From Ceriagrion tenellum (taxonomy: Eukaryota; Arthropoda; Insecta; Odonata; Coenagrionidae): 64,000 nt of DNA. This document shows, piece after piece, positions 1-10,245 of the stretch. The notes below the pieces were generated by a model. That model saw only the letters and a list, made by a program, of their open reading frames with translations, was not told the DNA's origin and did no database searches. Made by a program: the position numbers and the translations under genes. The DNA lies in assembly GCA_963169105.1 (NCBI GenBank), contig OY720641.1, positions 4,727,258 through 4,791,257 of the forward strand, written 5' to 3'. Within the stretch, counting starts at the first letter, position 1. The number at the start of each line of letters is the position of its first letter.

Positions 1-410
1 ATGTATATTGACAATTTTTTCCATCTAATGTTCCAGTAGTCATTCCTTTCAAGTCTATTCCAATTCAACCCTTCCATTTTTATATGCTGAATTTATAGCA
101 GATACAATTTCTGTCTTTTTTCTTCGGATATTCTCTTTTTTTTTATAATGTCCTTCTATATCACTCTCAGAAATATGGGTATAATATATTTAATTTCGTC
201 TATGGATTCGACATTATTGTCTCAGCTCATTTAAATTTACATGTTCTCCTGGTAAGGTCCTCTAGAGAAACAAAATATTCCATATCCATATCTTAATTAT
301 ATTTTTAGTTGAATTTTTGGTTGATTTGAATGTGGCTCTATTGAAACAATGAACAAAAGGGTTTCATTAATCATTGAGAAAACTAAAAGATCGTAGGCTT
401 TCCCGGCGGA
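1..410. other. AT-rich DNA without recognisable genes
   Basis: This stretch is AT-rich with long T runs and many stops in all frames. I see no coding signal, RNA gene or repeat here before the inverted repeat that starts near 411. Confidence 0.6.
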
Positions 411-460
411 TAATATTAGTAAAATCTTCTCGGGTTTGGCACCGTGTAAGGCTGTTAAAG

Positions 461-503
461 GCCAACGTTTCGACGAGAAACTCTCTCTCATCGTCATCAG
501 GGC
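461..503 (-). ncRNA. Hammerhead ribozyme-like motif, left arm
   Basis: This is the exact mirror copy of the motif at 1162-1204. Read on the minus strand it has CTGATGA, a 7-bp stem II hairpin, GAAA, the self-complementary stem III ACGU, and GGC able to pair with the GCC in front of the core. The core nucleotides required in hammerheads are all present. Self-cleavage is predicted from the motif and not shown. Confidence 0.6.
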
Positions 504-1161
504 TAAGACTGATTGCAGAGTCAGGTCCATGCCGGGTTTTTATGCTTCAGACCCATTGTCGACCGGCCAATTCAAAATTCGCTCACGGCGGTTTGAATTT
601 GAATTGTCTCCGCGACCGTTGTATTTTATCGAGTGACGGTCTCCATATTTGGCTGATGTTCTGCCCCGAGTCTCGATTAAGCTTTTTCTCCTCCAGACTG
701 ATTTCGATTGCCTCTTTCATTAATCGATCCAGTATCCCTATGACCGGCAGAGGATTTTGGCGCCGTTAAAATTGATGGAGTGCGCATGATCGAGACTATG
801 CTCCGCCATGGCCGATTTTTCGGGTTGAAAAAGTCCCATGTGCCTCTTGTGTTCTTTAATTCTGGCAATGTGCACTCATGCGCACTCCATCAATTTTAAC
901 GGCGCCAAAATCCTCTGCCGGTCATAGGGATACTGGATCGATTAATGAAAGAGGCAATCGAAATCAGTCTGGAGGAGAAAAAGCTTAATCGAGACTCGGG
1001 GCAGAACATCAGCCAAATATGGAGACCGTCACTCGATAAAATACAACGGTCGCGGAGACAATTCAAATTCAAACCGCCGTGAGCGAATTTTGAATTGGCC
1101 GGTCGACAATGGGTCTGAAGCATAAAAACCCGGCATGGACCTGACTCTGCAATCAGTCTTA

Positions 1162-1204
1162 GCCCTGATGACGATGAGAGAGAGTTTCTCGTCGAAACGT
1201 TGGC
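1162..1204 (+). ncRNA. Hammerhead ribozyme-like motif, right arm
   Basis: Stem I is GCC (1162-1164) paired with GGC (1202-1204). The conserved CUGAUGA is at 1165-1171. Stem II is GAUGAGA (1173-1179) paired with UCUCGUC (1187-1193), seven pairs with one G-U. GAAA is at 1194-1197 and is followed by CGU, so A15.1 with CGU gives the palindrome ACGU. The predicted cleavage site follows U1201. A stem III this short cannot form a stable monomer. Hammerheads of this minimal type are known from Penelope-like retroelements and are thought to act as dimers paired through stem III. Confidence 0.65.
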
Positions 1205-1253
1205 CTTTAACAGCCTTACACGGTGCCAAAACTGAGGAGACTTTACTAATATT

Positions 1254-3194
1254 GAGAAAACTGTTCGACTACAGATAATTGTTACTTAAGGTATTGGCCT
1301 AAGTCATCATTAAAATCCTATAGGCTCTGTCACATCTGTTAAAATTATTTTAAAAGGATCTCTTCCAAAGAACAGATGAATATTTAATACGACCAAATGA
1401 AATTTTGCCAGATTACTTGAAATTTGCATGAGGTCGTGCCTGATGAAATGAATGACATTTGGCTCATAAACCTTCGCTAACCGTTCATTCTGAGGTGATA
1501 AGTGGGAGAACCCGTCCATTGGCTTTTTACTTAACCTCCTCAGTCCCGAGACATATCCAGCATTATTTTCGGCAAAAATTCTTCATACTTACGTTTTGCG
1601 TTGTAAGCCATTTTGCAGAGTTAATATCTCTGCCACTCAAGCTTCTTAATGATGCTGCCACTTATCAGCAAGTGACGTTGCCAATATTTTGGGTTGCTGA
1701 GCGGGAAAAAATTCAAACGTCTGTGTATTGTATACAATACGCCAGGACCGAGGAGGTTAAAACTTTATTTCTTTAATCATATTTACCGGTAATCATTTTC
1801 AAAGCCACTTCGATGTCAGTAATTGAAAAGTTCGTTCGTTTGAGTTCACAACATAGGAGCAAAATTACATATTTTAGAAATCATCTTCCCTTCTTGGTGT
1901 TGTGGCAGATGCGATATGAGTTATCCCATCAAAGAGCAGTGTGTGAAATACGCGCCAGGTCTTCCCTTTAACGGTGCATGAGACTTGGTGAGATCAGGCT
2001 GATACTCGCGGGACGTGAGAAATACATTGCATATGCTCCCACTTCTTCACTAAACCTTCTGAGCTCACACCTTTATTCTCCCGCCTTTGCTGTTTTCAGG
2101 CCTCGTCGGGAAAGGGATTATGGATGTTCCGGAGCCTCCTCTCAGGATCCACGCCTTCGCTTCTTGCGATTTTATCTCCTCATAATCTTCTCATTAGTAC
2201 TGGCGCGCCGTAGGAGGGCGACCTTCCAACGCAACCTCCCAAGGTTCTAGTCTTGCGGGACAATAAGTGGTGTTGACCTTGCAGATTTTTGTCGTTCCGC
2301 GTGTAAACTGCGCGAGAACCTGGCTGTAGACGCCGCTTGTCCTTTTTAATATGCGAAGGAATTAAATACCACATGCAGTGTAATTTATTGGGCTATTATG
2401 TTAATCGGTGCTCATCATTTTTATTTCACTGGCAAGAGTTATGACGATGCTTCGACGAGGGTTTAAACGAACTGCTCGAGTGTTTTTACCTGTCTTGAAT
2501 TTTATTTCAAAAATTTTATAAATTGAAGAAAATATTACTTGAAAAGAAGGCTATCAATGTAATGTCCACTATCCGTTTAATTACTCACGACAAATGCTCA
2601 TTTTAAGCCATACGACAAATTAAAATAGTTCTGGTCTCTGTGTTGTCACATAATGAGCTTGCTTTGCAATTAAACACTCATATATTTAAAAAAATCCTTT
2701 TCACCATATTTTTCTAAATAAATTTGAAATGTATTGCCGGAATACGTTTCCAATTAATTTAGAAAATATTAAAATTTTATTGATACAGGAAATTTACTAA
2801 GCCTTACTAAATGCATTCCAAGAAATGTATTACTTATAATGCTTAAAAAAATGCATACATTGAAATGCTTGTGATTGGTTCATCATATGTATATATCATT
2901 ATCGATGATGGTTAACAACTGTTACATGGTTACCTTGGACGTAAGCGAAAGTTCGATAAACATTTTAAATATGCGTAATTTATCTCAAGTAAATATCTGG
3001 CATCATGATTTTTTTTCTCATATACTCGTGGATGGGGTTTTGCGGGGTACTTTTTCTGCAATGCCCTAAAAATGAGCTCATTAAAAAATTTCCTCTAATG
3101 GCAGGGGATGTGGGATATAGAAGGACTGCAGGAAGACACCCAAGCATTGTGTGAAGTTTTTTCGGGTTTAACCCTAGAGTAAATATTTGGCTGC
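1254..3194. other. Intergenic DNA with only chance ORFs
   Basis: I find no protein similarity, RNA gene or convincing repeat here. The ORFs (for example near 1459-1776 and 1978-2250) are short, have no domain-like pattern and overlap open frames on the other strand. The part from about 2500 to 2900 is strongly AT-rich. Confidence 0.5.
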
Positions 3195-3237
3195 TGCCAA
3201 CGTTTCGACAGAATACTCTTTCGTCATCATCAGGGCA
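3195..3237 (-). ncRNA. Hammerhead ribozyme-like motif, solo copy
   Basis: On the minus strand, UGCC (plus 3234-3237) precedes CUGAUGA (plus 3227-3233). A stem II hairpin follows, with GAC and GAA pairing to UUC and GUC around a single bulged U. Then come GAAA, the self-complementary stem III ACGU, and GGCA (plus 3195-3198) able to pair with UGCC as stem I. The stem I and stem III sequences match those of the palindrome at 411-1253, while stem II differs in sequence but keeps pairing. I see no mirrored arm here, so it seems to be a truncated member of the same family. Catalysis is inferred. Confidence 0.6.
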
Positions 3238-3798
3238 ATCGCTCCATAAGATTGGGATCCCAGCATTGAACGATTTATGGGGAAATTGGCATTACCTACG
3301 ATTTCGTTCCGAAGTCTCGTGAGAAACACGGGTCCCTTCATGTTTATCGGATACAGTTATGGCTTGGTGTCGGGTTTCACCGCGAAAACGTCCAGTCGGG
3401 AATTTCCGAAGAGCTCGACGAGGCGTGAGTGTTCAGCGAAGCGGGCAATTTACCCCCCCGTCAGTGGAATGGTCAGACCACTCGCCCACTCGCACGAGCT
3501 TCTTAGAGTGAGGTGGTGTTCTAGGCGGATGGCAGCTGAACACGCAATGCCGGGCCGCGTACTACGAAGGAAAACAGTGGGTACAGAGGACGATGTAATG
3601 AGTCTGGAGGATGCTTTGCTGCTATTTATGAATCGAGGGTGCTGTAATAATTTACAGACCAAGTACTTCATTTTGGTACCCTGTGAGTCACATTATGAGG
3701 ATGCGTGGCAGGGGATGCCTGAATGGCATCAGAAAAATTATTATAATAACTTTTGCTGTATACGATAGTTTCGGACCTTACTTGGTGGAATTACTTGA
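3238..3798. other. Unassigned DNA between two ribozyme-like loci
   Basis: The longest open frame (3277-3768, plus) encodes 163 residues, but I recognise no domain, and it is shadowed by an open frame on the other strand. It may be the body of the element carrying the 3195-3237 motif or unrelated DNA. I cannot decide from the sequence. Confidence 0.35.
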
Positions 3799-3973
3799 TA
3801 TCAGGGATAGAAGAATTAATTCTGCAATTCCACAATGGTTATAGATTTATTGACACAACCGGTTTCGCCGCAGAGGAGCATCATCAGGTTCACATACATT
3901 TTATACACTGGCCGTGTCAATAAATATATATGGAATATTTGGAATTGCAGTGTTAATTCTCCTATCCCTGATA
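3799..3973. repeat. Inverted repeat with one hammerhead-like core
   Basis: The left arm (about 3799-3856) contains a start like TATCAGGGATAG and runs through CTGCAATTCC to TTTATTGACAC. It pairs with the right arm (about 3924-3973), which reads GTGTCAATAAATAT through GGAATTGCAG to CTATCCCTGATA. The arms are diverged but unmistakable. The interior holds a single hammerhead-like core on the minus strand. Outward from it the left arm reads GTCAATAAA and then CATTGTGGAATTGCAG, the same tail pattern seen at 16.9, 45.0 and 62.5 kb. Confidence 0.8.
3852..3892 (-). ncRNA. Hammerhead ribozyme-like motif
   Basis: On the minus strand the core reads CUGAUGA, then a hairpin closed by GCU with GGC, then GAAA, then CCGGU. 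A15.1 with CCGGU makes the six-base palindrome ACCGGU as stem III. Stem I pairing is weak, only about two pairs (GU with AC). The motif is better preserved in the core than in its helices, so activity is doubtful. Confidence 0.45.
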
Positions 3974-4570
3974 ACTTTTGCTCTTATTCCTTGTAGAAAA
4001 TCAACAACTATGGGCATACCTTTTTATTTTCTTTCGTGTTTTTCTCAATTATTTGATTTTTAAATTTGAAAGTTTTCTCCCTAAAAATTTTCATTTCCTC
4101 CATTATATATCCTTCAATACGAGTAGTCATCAAGGTTGAATGATATTGAATTATCTTGACAAAATATAATTTTTTATTGGAATTTATTAGAGTACAATAT
4201 TAAATATATTTACTTTCACTTCTTAGAAGAGATGAATAACTCGGACTAAATATTCTTGTTCGTGGAAACAGAATCATTATTCAGCGCTCATCGGGCTTAT
4301 TCGTTTAGATGTGCGGTTTTCATTCCTTGGAATCCTAAAACACGCTGTTGCTTCCCAGAATGGAGCCAGTCATCAGCCTGTGGTAGTTTCCTCCTCCTAT
4401 TCGCCAAGAGTTAATTTGAAGCGAGGCCAAGTCACTTCCTGCCAAGAACTTGGTCACATTTCGTTGAGGAGATGGAATCCGGTCCCTGGGGGATGTTTCA
4501 GTTCTCTCCGTCCTGTCACCGAGTCACCGTACCTCGGTTGCCTCAATATTGAGGACATGTTAATGATTGT
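3974..4570. other. AT-rich intergenic DNA
   Basis: No gene or repeat can be supported. The plus-strand frame at 4311-4574 (87 codons) has no recognisable domain. Confidence 0.45.
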
Positions 4571-4574
4571 ATGA

Positions 4575-5290
4575 AAGCCCGCACTCCTCCCATTCCCCTG
4601 CCACGATGCCATCTCAGCGAAAGCATTACTTTGTTTGTGGTCTTGTTCACCACCCTCTGCTGCTTTGCGCTCATTTTCGCCTTTCCGATGAATTGGATAC
4701 TTGATTTCGATTCCAGCAAATCTATGTTTGCTCCTGCAAGTGCAATGCGGGAAACATTTTAAAGACCCGTACACCTACTTTTCAATATTGATTCTAGTAT
4801 CATCAGTGGTCTTCATTCCTAATATTGGTTTGGTGTACCTCTTCTCTTCGCTAACCGCGTTATGTAAGTCCATAAATTGCTTCATGTGTTCCATCCTTGG
4901 TCTTCCTCTGTGATTTTTCCAATGGGTTTGTTTCTCTCTAAATTCAGTCCTATCGTTATATTTTTTTTCTCTCCTCTTCTCCGTTGGATATCTTCGCTCG
5001 TGATCATCTCCACCCATTTGATCTTCATCATTACTCGATAACACCATATATCAGACATTTCCAATCAAGTTTTCCCTGCTCCTAATAAGTAATATCCAGG
5101 CTTCACTGCCATGCATGAGAATTCTCCAAAATATGTTTTCAATATGGTGCTAACCTATGGTGATAAAACACGACAATCGCGTTTTTGCTGCTTTTGAAGT
5201 TTGGCTTTGAAGTTGATGTTCAAGGCTACTGTTTTGCCTCCGTCTCATGGTTCTCTGACTCTCATAGCTTTGGAATCTTGTGATTCGATA
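4575..5290 (-). pseudogene. LINE C-terminal fragment, frameshifted
   Basis: Read on the minus strand from about 5290 downwards, the conceptual translation follows the region after the RT core of many LINE polymerases. A GSEAW-like block at about 5110 stands for the usual YGAETWT motif. It is followed by a basic, charged stretch with MKIKWVEMI and then HRGRPR, a common pattern for LINE C-termini. The pieces lie in at least two frames (4775-5047 and 4882-5064), so it is broken by indels. The part below about 4770 is only weakly similar. It is a dead relic. The exact clade (RTE-like or other) cannot be settled by eye. Confidence 0.55.
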
Positions 5291-5299
5291 TCTGAAATT

Positions 5300-7245
5300 T
5301 CAGCGAGGGTTTAATTATTGGAAAGTTCTTAATGTATTGCAAATAACAGATCTTTCCCTGAAAGGTACGGTTATTTCAATTTTCAGCCATTAAAACGGGT
5401 TTTACTGTTTGTCAATTCTCCATATCAGGTCACATATATTCAATTTATTTCTAGAGTCAACACAAATACACAATAAATGTTCACTTTGAAATCTTAAAAT
5501 TCTAAAAGGCCGCAGAGAAGTAAATTAAAACAGATATTGGTAGATTACGCATTAGGAGCATCATATTTTAATTGTTTGAATATTTTACATGCATTTTATT
5601 ATCATCGAACAAAATAAAAGAGGTAAAATATTGTAAATATTTCCTTATATTGGTTAAACAATGCTTTATGTCTTGTAACAATATCAAAATTGTGCTTCGT
5701 TTAGATTGATTGTTTTATTTCCTGCCTAAGTCAAAGGTGTTCGTCTGTGAAAAAATAAAGTTTGCCTTTCTGCTCAAAAATTGTTTTTTCTCTTATACGC
5801 TCATTTAACTATTCGTATTGTAAATATGTCATATTTTTTATTCTTTGCTCAGCAATGCTTGTTTAATAAAACTGACGGTACCCTAAAAATAGGTCTATAG
5901 CCTAGTAGGGTACCTAATTTTCGGATTTGTTTATGAGTGTATCAATCTATTTGTTTCAGCAAGAATAAGCTGGAGCTTATATTTATTATTTTTGGTCTTT
6001 AATGCTTTTTAACATTACAAACACGCCTTGAATAATTACTCAAAGGACAGTCTAAATAATGGATTCCTGTGAACCGTTGTCAGATGAGCGGTCTAGAAAG
6101 GTTTCAGGGCGGTGTGATGTGGGACTTGCGTTGTGTGTGCTGATTTCCATTCATCCCCTGACGTCGATTGTCCGTGGTCAGTTTCTCCGCTCTCTCTTCT
6201 TCGTGCGTGGGAGGAAAAGGCGAACGCGCTTAGCGATTGGCGCTGAGAGTCGCGGGGGGAGGGGGGAGGAACGGGTGGGGGGATAGGGTGATTGGCAGAG
6301 GGAGCTTAAAGGGAAACCTGTTATTGCGCACCACTTAAGTGGTTTAAAAGATCTCTTTCCCACTTTTTCCACCCGCAGGGAGTCGGTACGTACGGCAGGG
6401 GATGATTGCTGAGCAAGGGTTGTTGTTTGCTGGGGGAGGTAATTGCATGTTGTCGCGCGTGTACCGTCTGATGCCTCCACTTTATACTCACTCTTAAACG
6501 CGCGGGTCCCAGGCTTCCTCCCTGTAAATGATCGCCCTCAAATCATCCCCCATGGGTACAAGGCGTCCGGTACTGCGGTCGCAAGTGAGAATTTACTTCT
6601 TTTAATCGCATGATTTCCAGCTCATCGCTTCCACCACGTTCCCCTGCGTACTGGGCGGGGAATCATACGTCTGTTAACTTTTACACTTCCAGGGGAGCGC
6701 AAACAACTGGGAATTACCCCTCCCATTTGTTCCACATGCGTTCTTCCGACCACTGCCGCGAGATAAGTTGCGTTTGAGCTGGTCTCTCACCCGATATGAA
6801 CGCGGTAAACGGAGGTGAAAGAACTCTTTACGTAAGCAATTAAAACCAGGAATTACTTTGGATTCAGCCAAGGGTTACGAACGTGATTAGTGGGTTTTCA
6901 ATTTTCCCGTGACACATATTATGTGAATATTTCTATTGTTAAATGTTTTTTACTCTTATAATATGCGAAATCTATTCCAAATTTCGTCAAATTTAATGCC
7001 TAAGCTGTGACTTAACTTGCATAATGGGTGATAAGTATTTGAAAACATGTTTGACATTATTTCCAGAATAATAGGCTTCTTGCAGTAGAAAATTGTCTTT
7101 AAATACCCGAACGTTTTGATATGCCGGCTGTCGTACTGTGATATTATTATGTCCATTTGGGATTATGATTATCCGTCGTCAGAGGTAATTATTGAAATGA
7201 AAAGTATTAAAATACGATTTCTGTAAGTCATCAGAACTTAACGTT
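5300..7245. other. Intergenic DNA with a GC-rich block
   Basis: The first part is AT-rich. A short perfect inverted repeat lies at about 5877-5921 (GGTACCCTA against TAGGGTACC). From about 6060 to 6560 the DNA is GC-rich with G runs, and its ORFs on both strands look like composition effects. I see no gene. Confidence 0.45.
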
Positions 7246-7248
7246 TAT

Positions 7249-7335
7249 TACATCTACATCTACACCTACGTCATACCCTGCAAGCCACCCAAAGGGTGTG
7301 TGGCAGGGGGTGCTTCCACACCAGGCATGCATGAA
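7249..7335 (-). repeat. LINE 3' UTR and TAGATG-type tail
   Basis: The plus strand begins TACATCTACATC, and then carries ACCCTGCAAGCCACCC, the block GGGTGTGTGGCAGGGGGTG, and ACACCAGG. This is the same 3' end seen after the intact LINE at 52127-52224. It fixes the element on the minus strand with its 3' end at about 7249. Confidence 0.8.
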
Positions 7336-7423
7336 TGATACGGTAGAACACCGAAATTACATTGAAACCCGCGTACCACACATGCAACGCGCCCATTAAA
7401 AATCTAATAACCAACAAACATTC

Positions 7424-7467
7424 TATCGTCAATCATTATTAGTATTATCGTCAATCATCAGTATTAC
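7424..7467. repeat. 22-bp tandem duplication
   Basis: TATCGTCAATCATTATTAGTAT (7424-7445) is followed directly by a close copy (7446-7467) with a few changes. It lies at the 3' edge of the endonuclease fragment. Confidence 0.75.
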
Positions 7468-7993
7468 TGTTGGTACTTATTTTGTGAAAATTAGTCAATG
7501 CATTTTGCAACTCTCGTTTCATACCTTCGTAGTCAGCCTTATTAAACAAGTAGATTTTTCTCTCTCGATTATATTTCTTGATCGTGCTCACGGTAAAATT
7601 AGCTTTAACTATCTTGTGGTCGCTTATTCCCTTATCCGTACCTATGTTTACAACCATGTGTGGAATATTTGTCGCTAAAAGATCAAGTGTATTTTTCCCT
7701 CTAGTTGGAGCAGTGACTAATTGATGTAGTGAGTGAGATGTGAATGTATACAGAAGTGACTTACAAAGGTCTTTGTCTTTCCCCCCAGTGATAAAACTGT
7801 ACGTGTCCCAGTCTATGGACGGAAGATTGAAATCCCCACCGATTATGATTGACAGTCGTTTTTTATTATTATCCGTTGTGAAAACATCAGTATCAACGTT
7901 CCGCGTTTCTCGTATATCATTATAATGAATGGAGGTATAATTTATGGCTGCAATCAGAGTGCAAAATTTAAATTCTTGGTGATGTAAGTACAA
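7451..7993 (-). pseudogene. LINE endonuclease fragment (RT deleted)
   Basis: The 180-residue open frame matches the C-terminal half of the apurinic/apyrimidinic-type endonuclease of the intact LINE at 52-55 kb. It carries IIIGGDFNLPSIDWD (catalytic Asp/Asn), SLHQLVTAPTRG, TLDLLATN and GISDHKIV (catalytic Asp-His), followed by the KIYLFNKADY linker. Residues upstream that would hold the N and E catalytic positions are missing or degraded. The reverse transcriptase is absent: the frame ends near 7451 and the LINE 3' tail follows within about 120 bases. It therefore looks like an internally deleted or 5'-truncated copy. The sequence is well diverged from the intact LINE, so it represents a related subfamily. 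Confidence 0.85.
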
Positions 7994-7999
7994 ATTTTA

Positions 8000-9160
8000 T
8001 TTTAATATTAAGTACTTTCAGACGAAATCATCGCCCTTATAAAGTCATTAGTCGATCAGTTGAAGGTTCTAAGCTATCGACGTCTGTTATGTTGATTCAT
8101 AGCAATTTGCTGGTTTTCTATCTCTTTCGCTTCATTTGCCATTTCCGTTTAGATTATACGTCATGGTTCAGTGACCTCTCGTGAATAAGTATAGTTCTGG
8201 TTTCTCAATCTAAGCAAAAAAATCAGAGGCGTCACCATTGGTCACGTAGTCCTGATTTTTATTTTTTTAAATCCAGGTCGGAGAGCCAGCATGATTCGTG
8301 GACGTAAGCCATTCGATTGATGCGTCACGGTGCTCTACTTCCATAATGCTTTGCGATAGTGGCCTGAGCCCTCTCAACAAAGCACGCCGAATGAATCGAA
8401 CCCAGAGACTTGTATTTTCATTCTCCAGTTTGTGGGTCGTAAAGTGACACTTATAATGGAGACCAATGCTTACCTGAGCACAAATTCAGCTGCTTCCATG
8501 CGCACGCCACCTTTTTGACTTCCCATGATTCATCGGGACTCCGGAGAACTATCAACTCGTTCCCACAGCTCACGCTAGCCAAGTATTTTTTTAAAGATGT
8601 ATTGTGTGGCTCCCATCGATCAACTGTCAGTCTCCTTACCGTGAACGTTGTTCGCTTATGGGCTCTACGGTTCAACCGCTTTCTCCTGCGAACGGATTCA
8701 AAATCTGCTAATTTTAGAGACTCGACGTATTTTGAGGTAAAAATTAGACGTTTGATTTCAGGGATGTCGCACTCACGTCGAGACCTGTGGTCTGACGTGA
8801 AGAAGACACAATTTAGGCCGGGTGGGATGGAAAATAGAGGGTTTTTTTATAGTCTAGTCCCGTTCATGGTATTACCATCTGGGTGACGAGGAAGAACTTA
8901 GGTTCTTAGAGTTCACTATGGTTAGGGAGATAAACTATTGTCCTGGCACTGGTATACCCGGGTAACTAGTCGTGTCTTCGGAGTGCCTTCTATGTGTCAA
9001 TAGGTCAATAGTCGCTTTTTCAAAATCTATAAAGGATATTTGATGATTTTGTCATAAAAATAGGAGAGCGTGTACAAAGTAATTCATGAATATGATAGAA
9101 TAGAAAGCGGTACACAGGGAAAGTACATATTAAAATGACGCCAATTTCCCTTGATTTACA
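8000..9160. other. Intergenic DNA with a possible tRNA-derived SINE piece
   Basis: No protein gene can be supported. On the minus strand at about 8375-8470 there is a Pol III B-box-like GGTTCGATTC, preceded by ACCCACAAACTGGAGAATG, a layout common in tRNA-derived SINEs. I find no clean A box or second copy, so this stays a weak candidate. Confidence 0.3.
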
Positions 9161-9167
9161 TAAGTCA

Positions 9168-9225
9168 TTAAGTTCCTTGACCTTGCTCACCCCGGAAGAG
9201 AATGGGGTGATGAATATGTGTGTGG
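9168..9225 (+). repeat. 3' UTR remnant of the LINE at 9.8-10.2 kb
   Basis: CCTTGCTCACCCCGGAAGAGAATGGGGTGAT followed by TATGTGTGTG is a diverged copy of the 3' UTR at about 10198-10245 (CTACCCCGGAAGGGAACGGCGTGAT followed by TATGTATGTATG). Confidence 0.65.
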
Positions 9226-9776
9226 GATATTGAGTAGTGCATATCAGTGAAAACTAACCTCTACCACACAACCGTGAAGTGGATTGGAGTGTACATCAAG
9301 TGCAGTATTCTTCCCCGTTGACTCTCTACGTTAGATGGTTAGCTGAGAGAAGGCTTCTCGTTCCTCTGGAGAGAAAGTGCGATGCCCAAGCATGCAGTGG
9401 AACTCGTCGCATCGTGAGAGAATGTGATGATGCCAGCTGTTTTTCGGGTATTTTTATTGATCAAATATGATTTGTCAATTATTTGCTCATCAAGAAAAAG
9501 CGGACGCACTTGCCGAACAATTTTGGACAAGCCAGTTTACGGGAATGTTTTTTTATATTTACCTGAGGAATATCAACAATCACACTATCTGTCTTCTCTT
9601 TTTAGAATTAGGTTTGCGCAAGGTATTTTGCCTTCTCGAATCGTACAGATGTGCGAGTGGCTGGAGATTCTGAAATTAATGCTCTAAATTTAAATAAACT
9701 AAATTATTTGTACGAATTTTTGCCCGGTTTTTTTGTGATATTATTAGAAAAATAGTCGTATTTATTTAGAATAGCT

Positions 9777-10160
9777 GTGGGTATGAGTTATTTGAGGAGT
9801 GTTTGCAGAAAAAGTAGGATGGATAGGGTCAGGAATGAGTGGGTAATAAATGAATGTGGTTCAGATGCTCCAGTAATGGACACATATGAAAGGAGTGTGC
9901 TTCATTGGTTTGGACGTGATGAGAGAATGGATGAGAGTCGAATAACGAAACAGATATATGAGAGTAGAATGAATGGTGTGAGAGGGAGAGGTAGGCCGAG
10001 AAAGTTGTGGTTGAATGTGGTTGAGGAAATTCTTAGGAGGAGGAATATTAGGAGTCTTAAAAACGCGAGGACGTGTATGAAGCAGTGTATGGGGGTAAAT
10101 GAGGCAAAAGAGGTTTGCAAGGATAGGTCAGTATGGAGGAAATTATTGAAACAGAGTTAG
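9777..10160 (+). pseudogene. LINE polymerase C-terminal fragment
   Basis: A continuous 127-codon frame reads like the extreme C-terminus of a LINE polymerase. It has the RVRNEWV block, then ERSVLHWFGRDERMDESRI (the usual VLRWFGHVERM motif), TKQIYESRMNGVRGRGRPRK (the typical basic GRGRPR motif), and ends shortly after DRSVWRKLL. The RT domain proper is missing, so the copy is 5'-truncated. The frame is unbroken, which suggests a fairly young insertion. The annotated ATG is not a real start. I place it tentatively with RTE-like or related arthropod LINEs. Confidence 0.75.
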
Positions 10161-10245
10161 GTGTACAAATATGTATTTACGAGTGAATCTTGGTGACTGT
10201 GCCTACCCCGGAAGGGAACGGCGTGATTGGTATGTATGTATGTAA
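10161..10245 (+). repeat. LINE 3' UTR with TGTATG tail
   Basis: After the stop the sequence runs through CCCCGGAAGGGAACGGCGTG to a short TATGTATGTATGTA tail. A second, older copy of this UTR lies about 1 kb upstream at 9168. Confidence 0.7.

Larger units (their letters stand above)
411..1253. repeat. Long near-perfect inverted repeat, about 379-bp arms
   Basis: The left arm (about 411-789) and right arm (about 876-1253) are reverse complements over almost their whole length, around an 86-base centre (790-875). The arms are identical for hundreds of bases. Divergence is confined to the outer ends, where AATATTAGTAAA is still shared. Each arm carries the same hammerhead-like core, on the minus strand on the left and the plus strand on the right, so both read outwards. 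There is no transposase-like ORF; the two mirrored ORFs that translate identically from each arm are products of the palindrome and not genes. By comparison with the other loci in this window I assign it to a Penelope-type, ribozyme-bearing non-autonomous repeat. A foldback DNA transposon is the alternative. Confidence 0.85.

Noticed and set aside
374..1123. Mirrored ORFs of 131 and 75 codons with identical translation
   Set aside because: They are the same sequence read from the two arms of the inverted repeat. There is no domain, and the frames are shadows of the ribozyme-bearing repeat.
3277..3768. 163-codon plus-strand ORF
   Set aside because: It has a basic, Arg/Ser-rich composition with no recognisable motif and an open frame on the opposite strand over the same bases.
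7215..7245. Hammerhead suggested by TTCTGATGACTTACAGAAATCG on the minus strand
   Set aside because: Stem II would have no pairs and stem I does not form.
8375..8470. tRNA-derived SINE with GGTTCGATTC
   Set aside because: Only the B-box is convincing. There is no A box at the right distance and no second copy, so I kept it as a note and not as a feature of its own.
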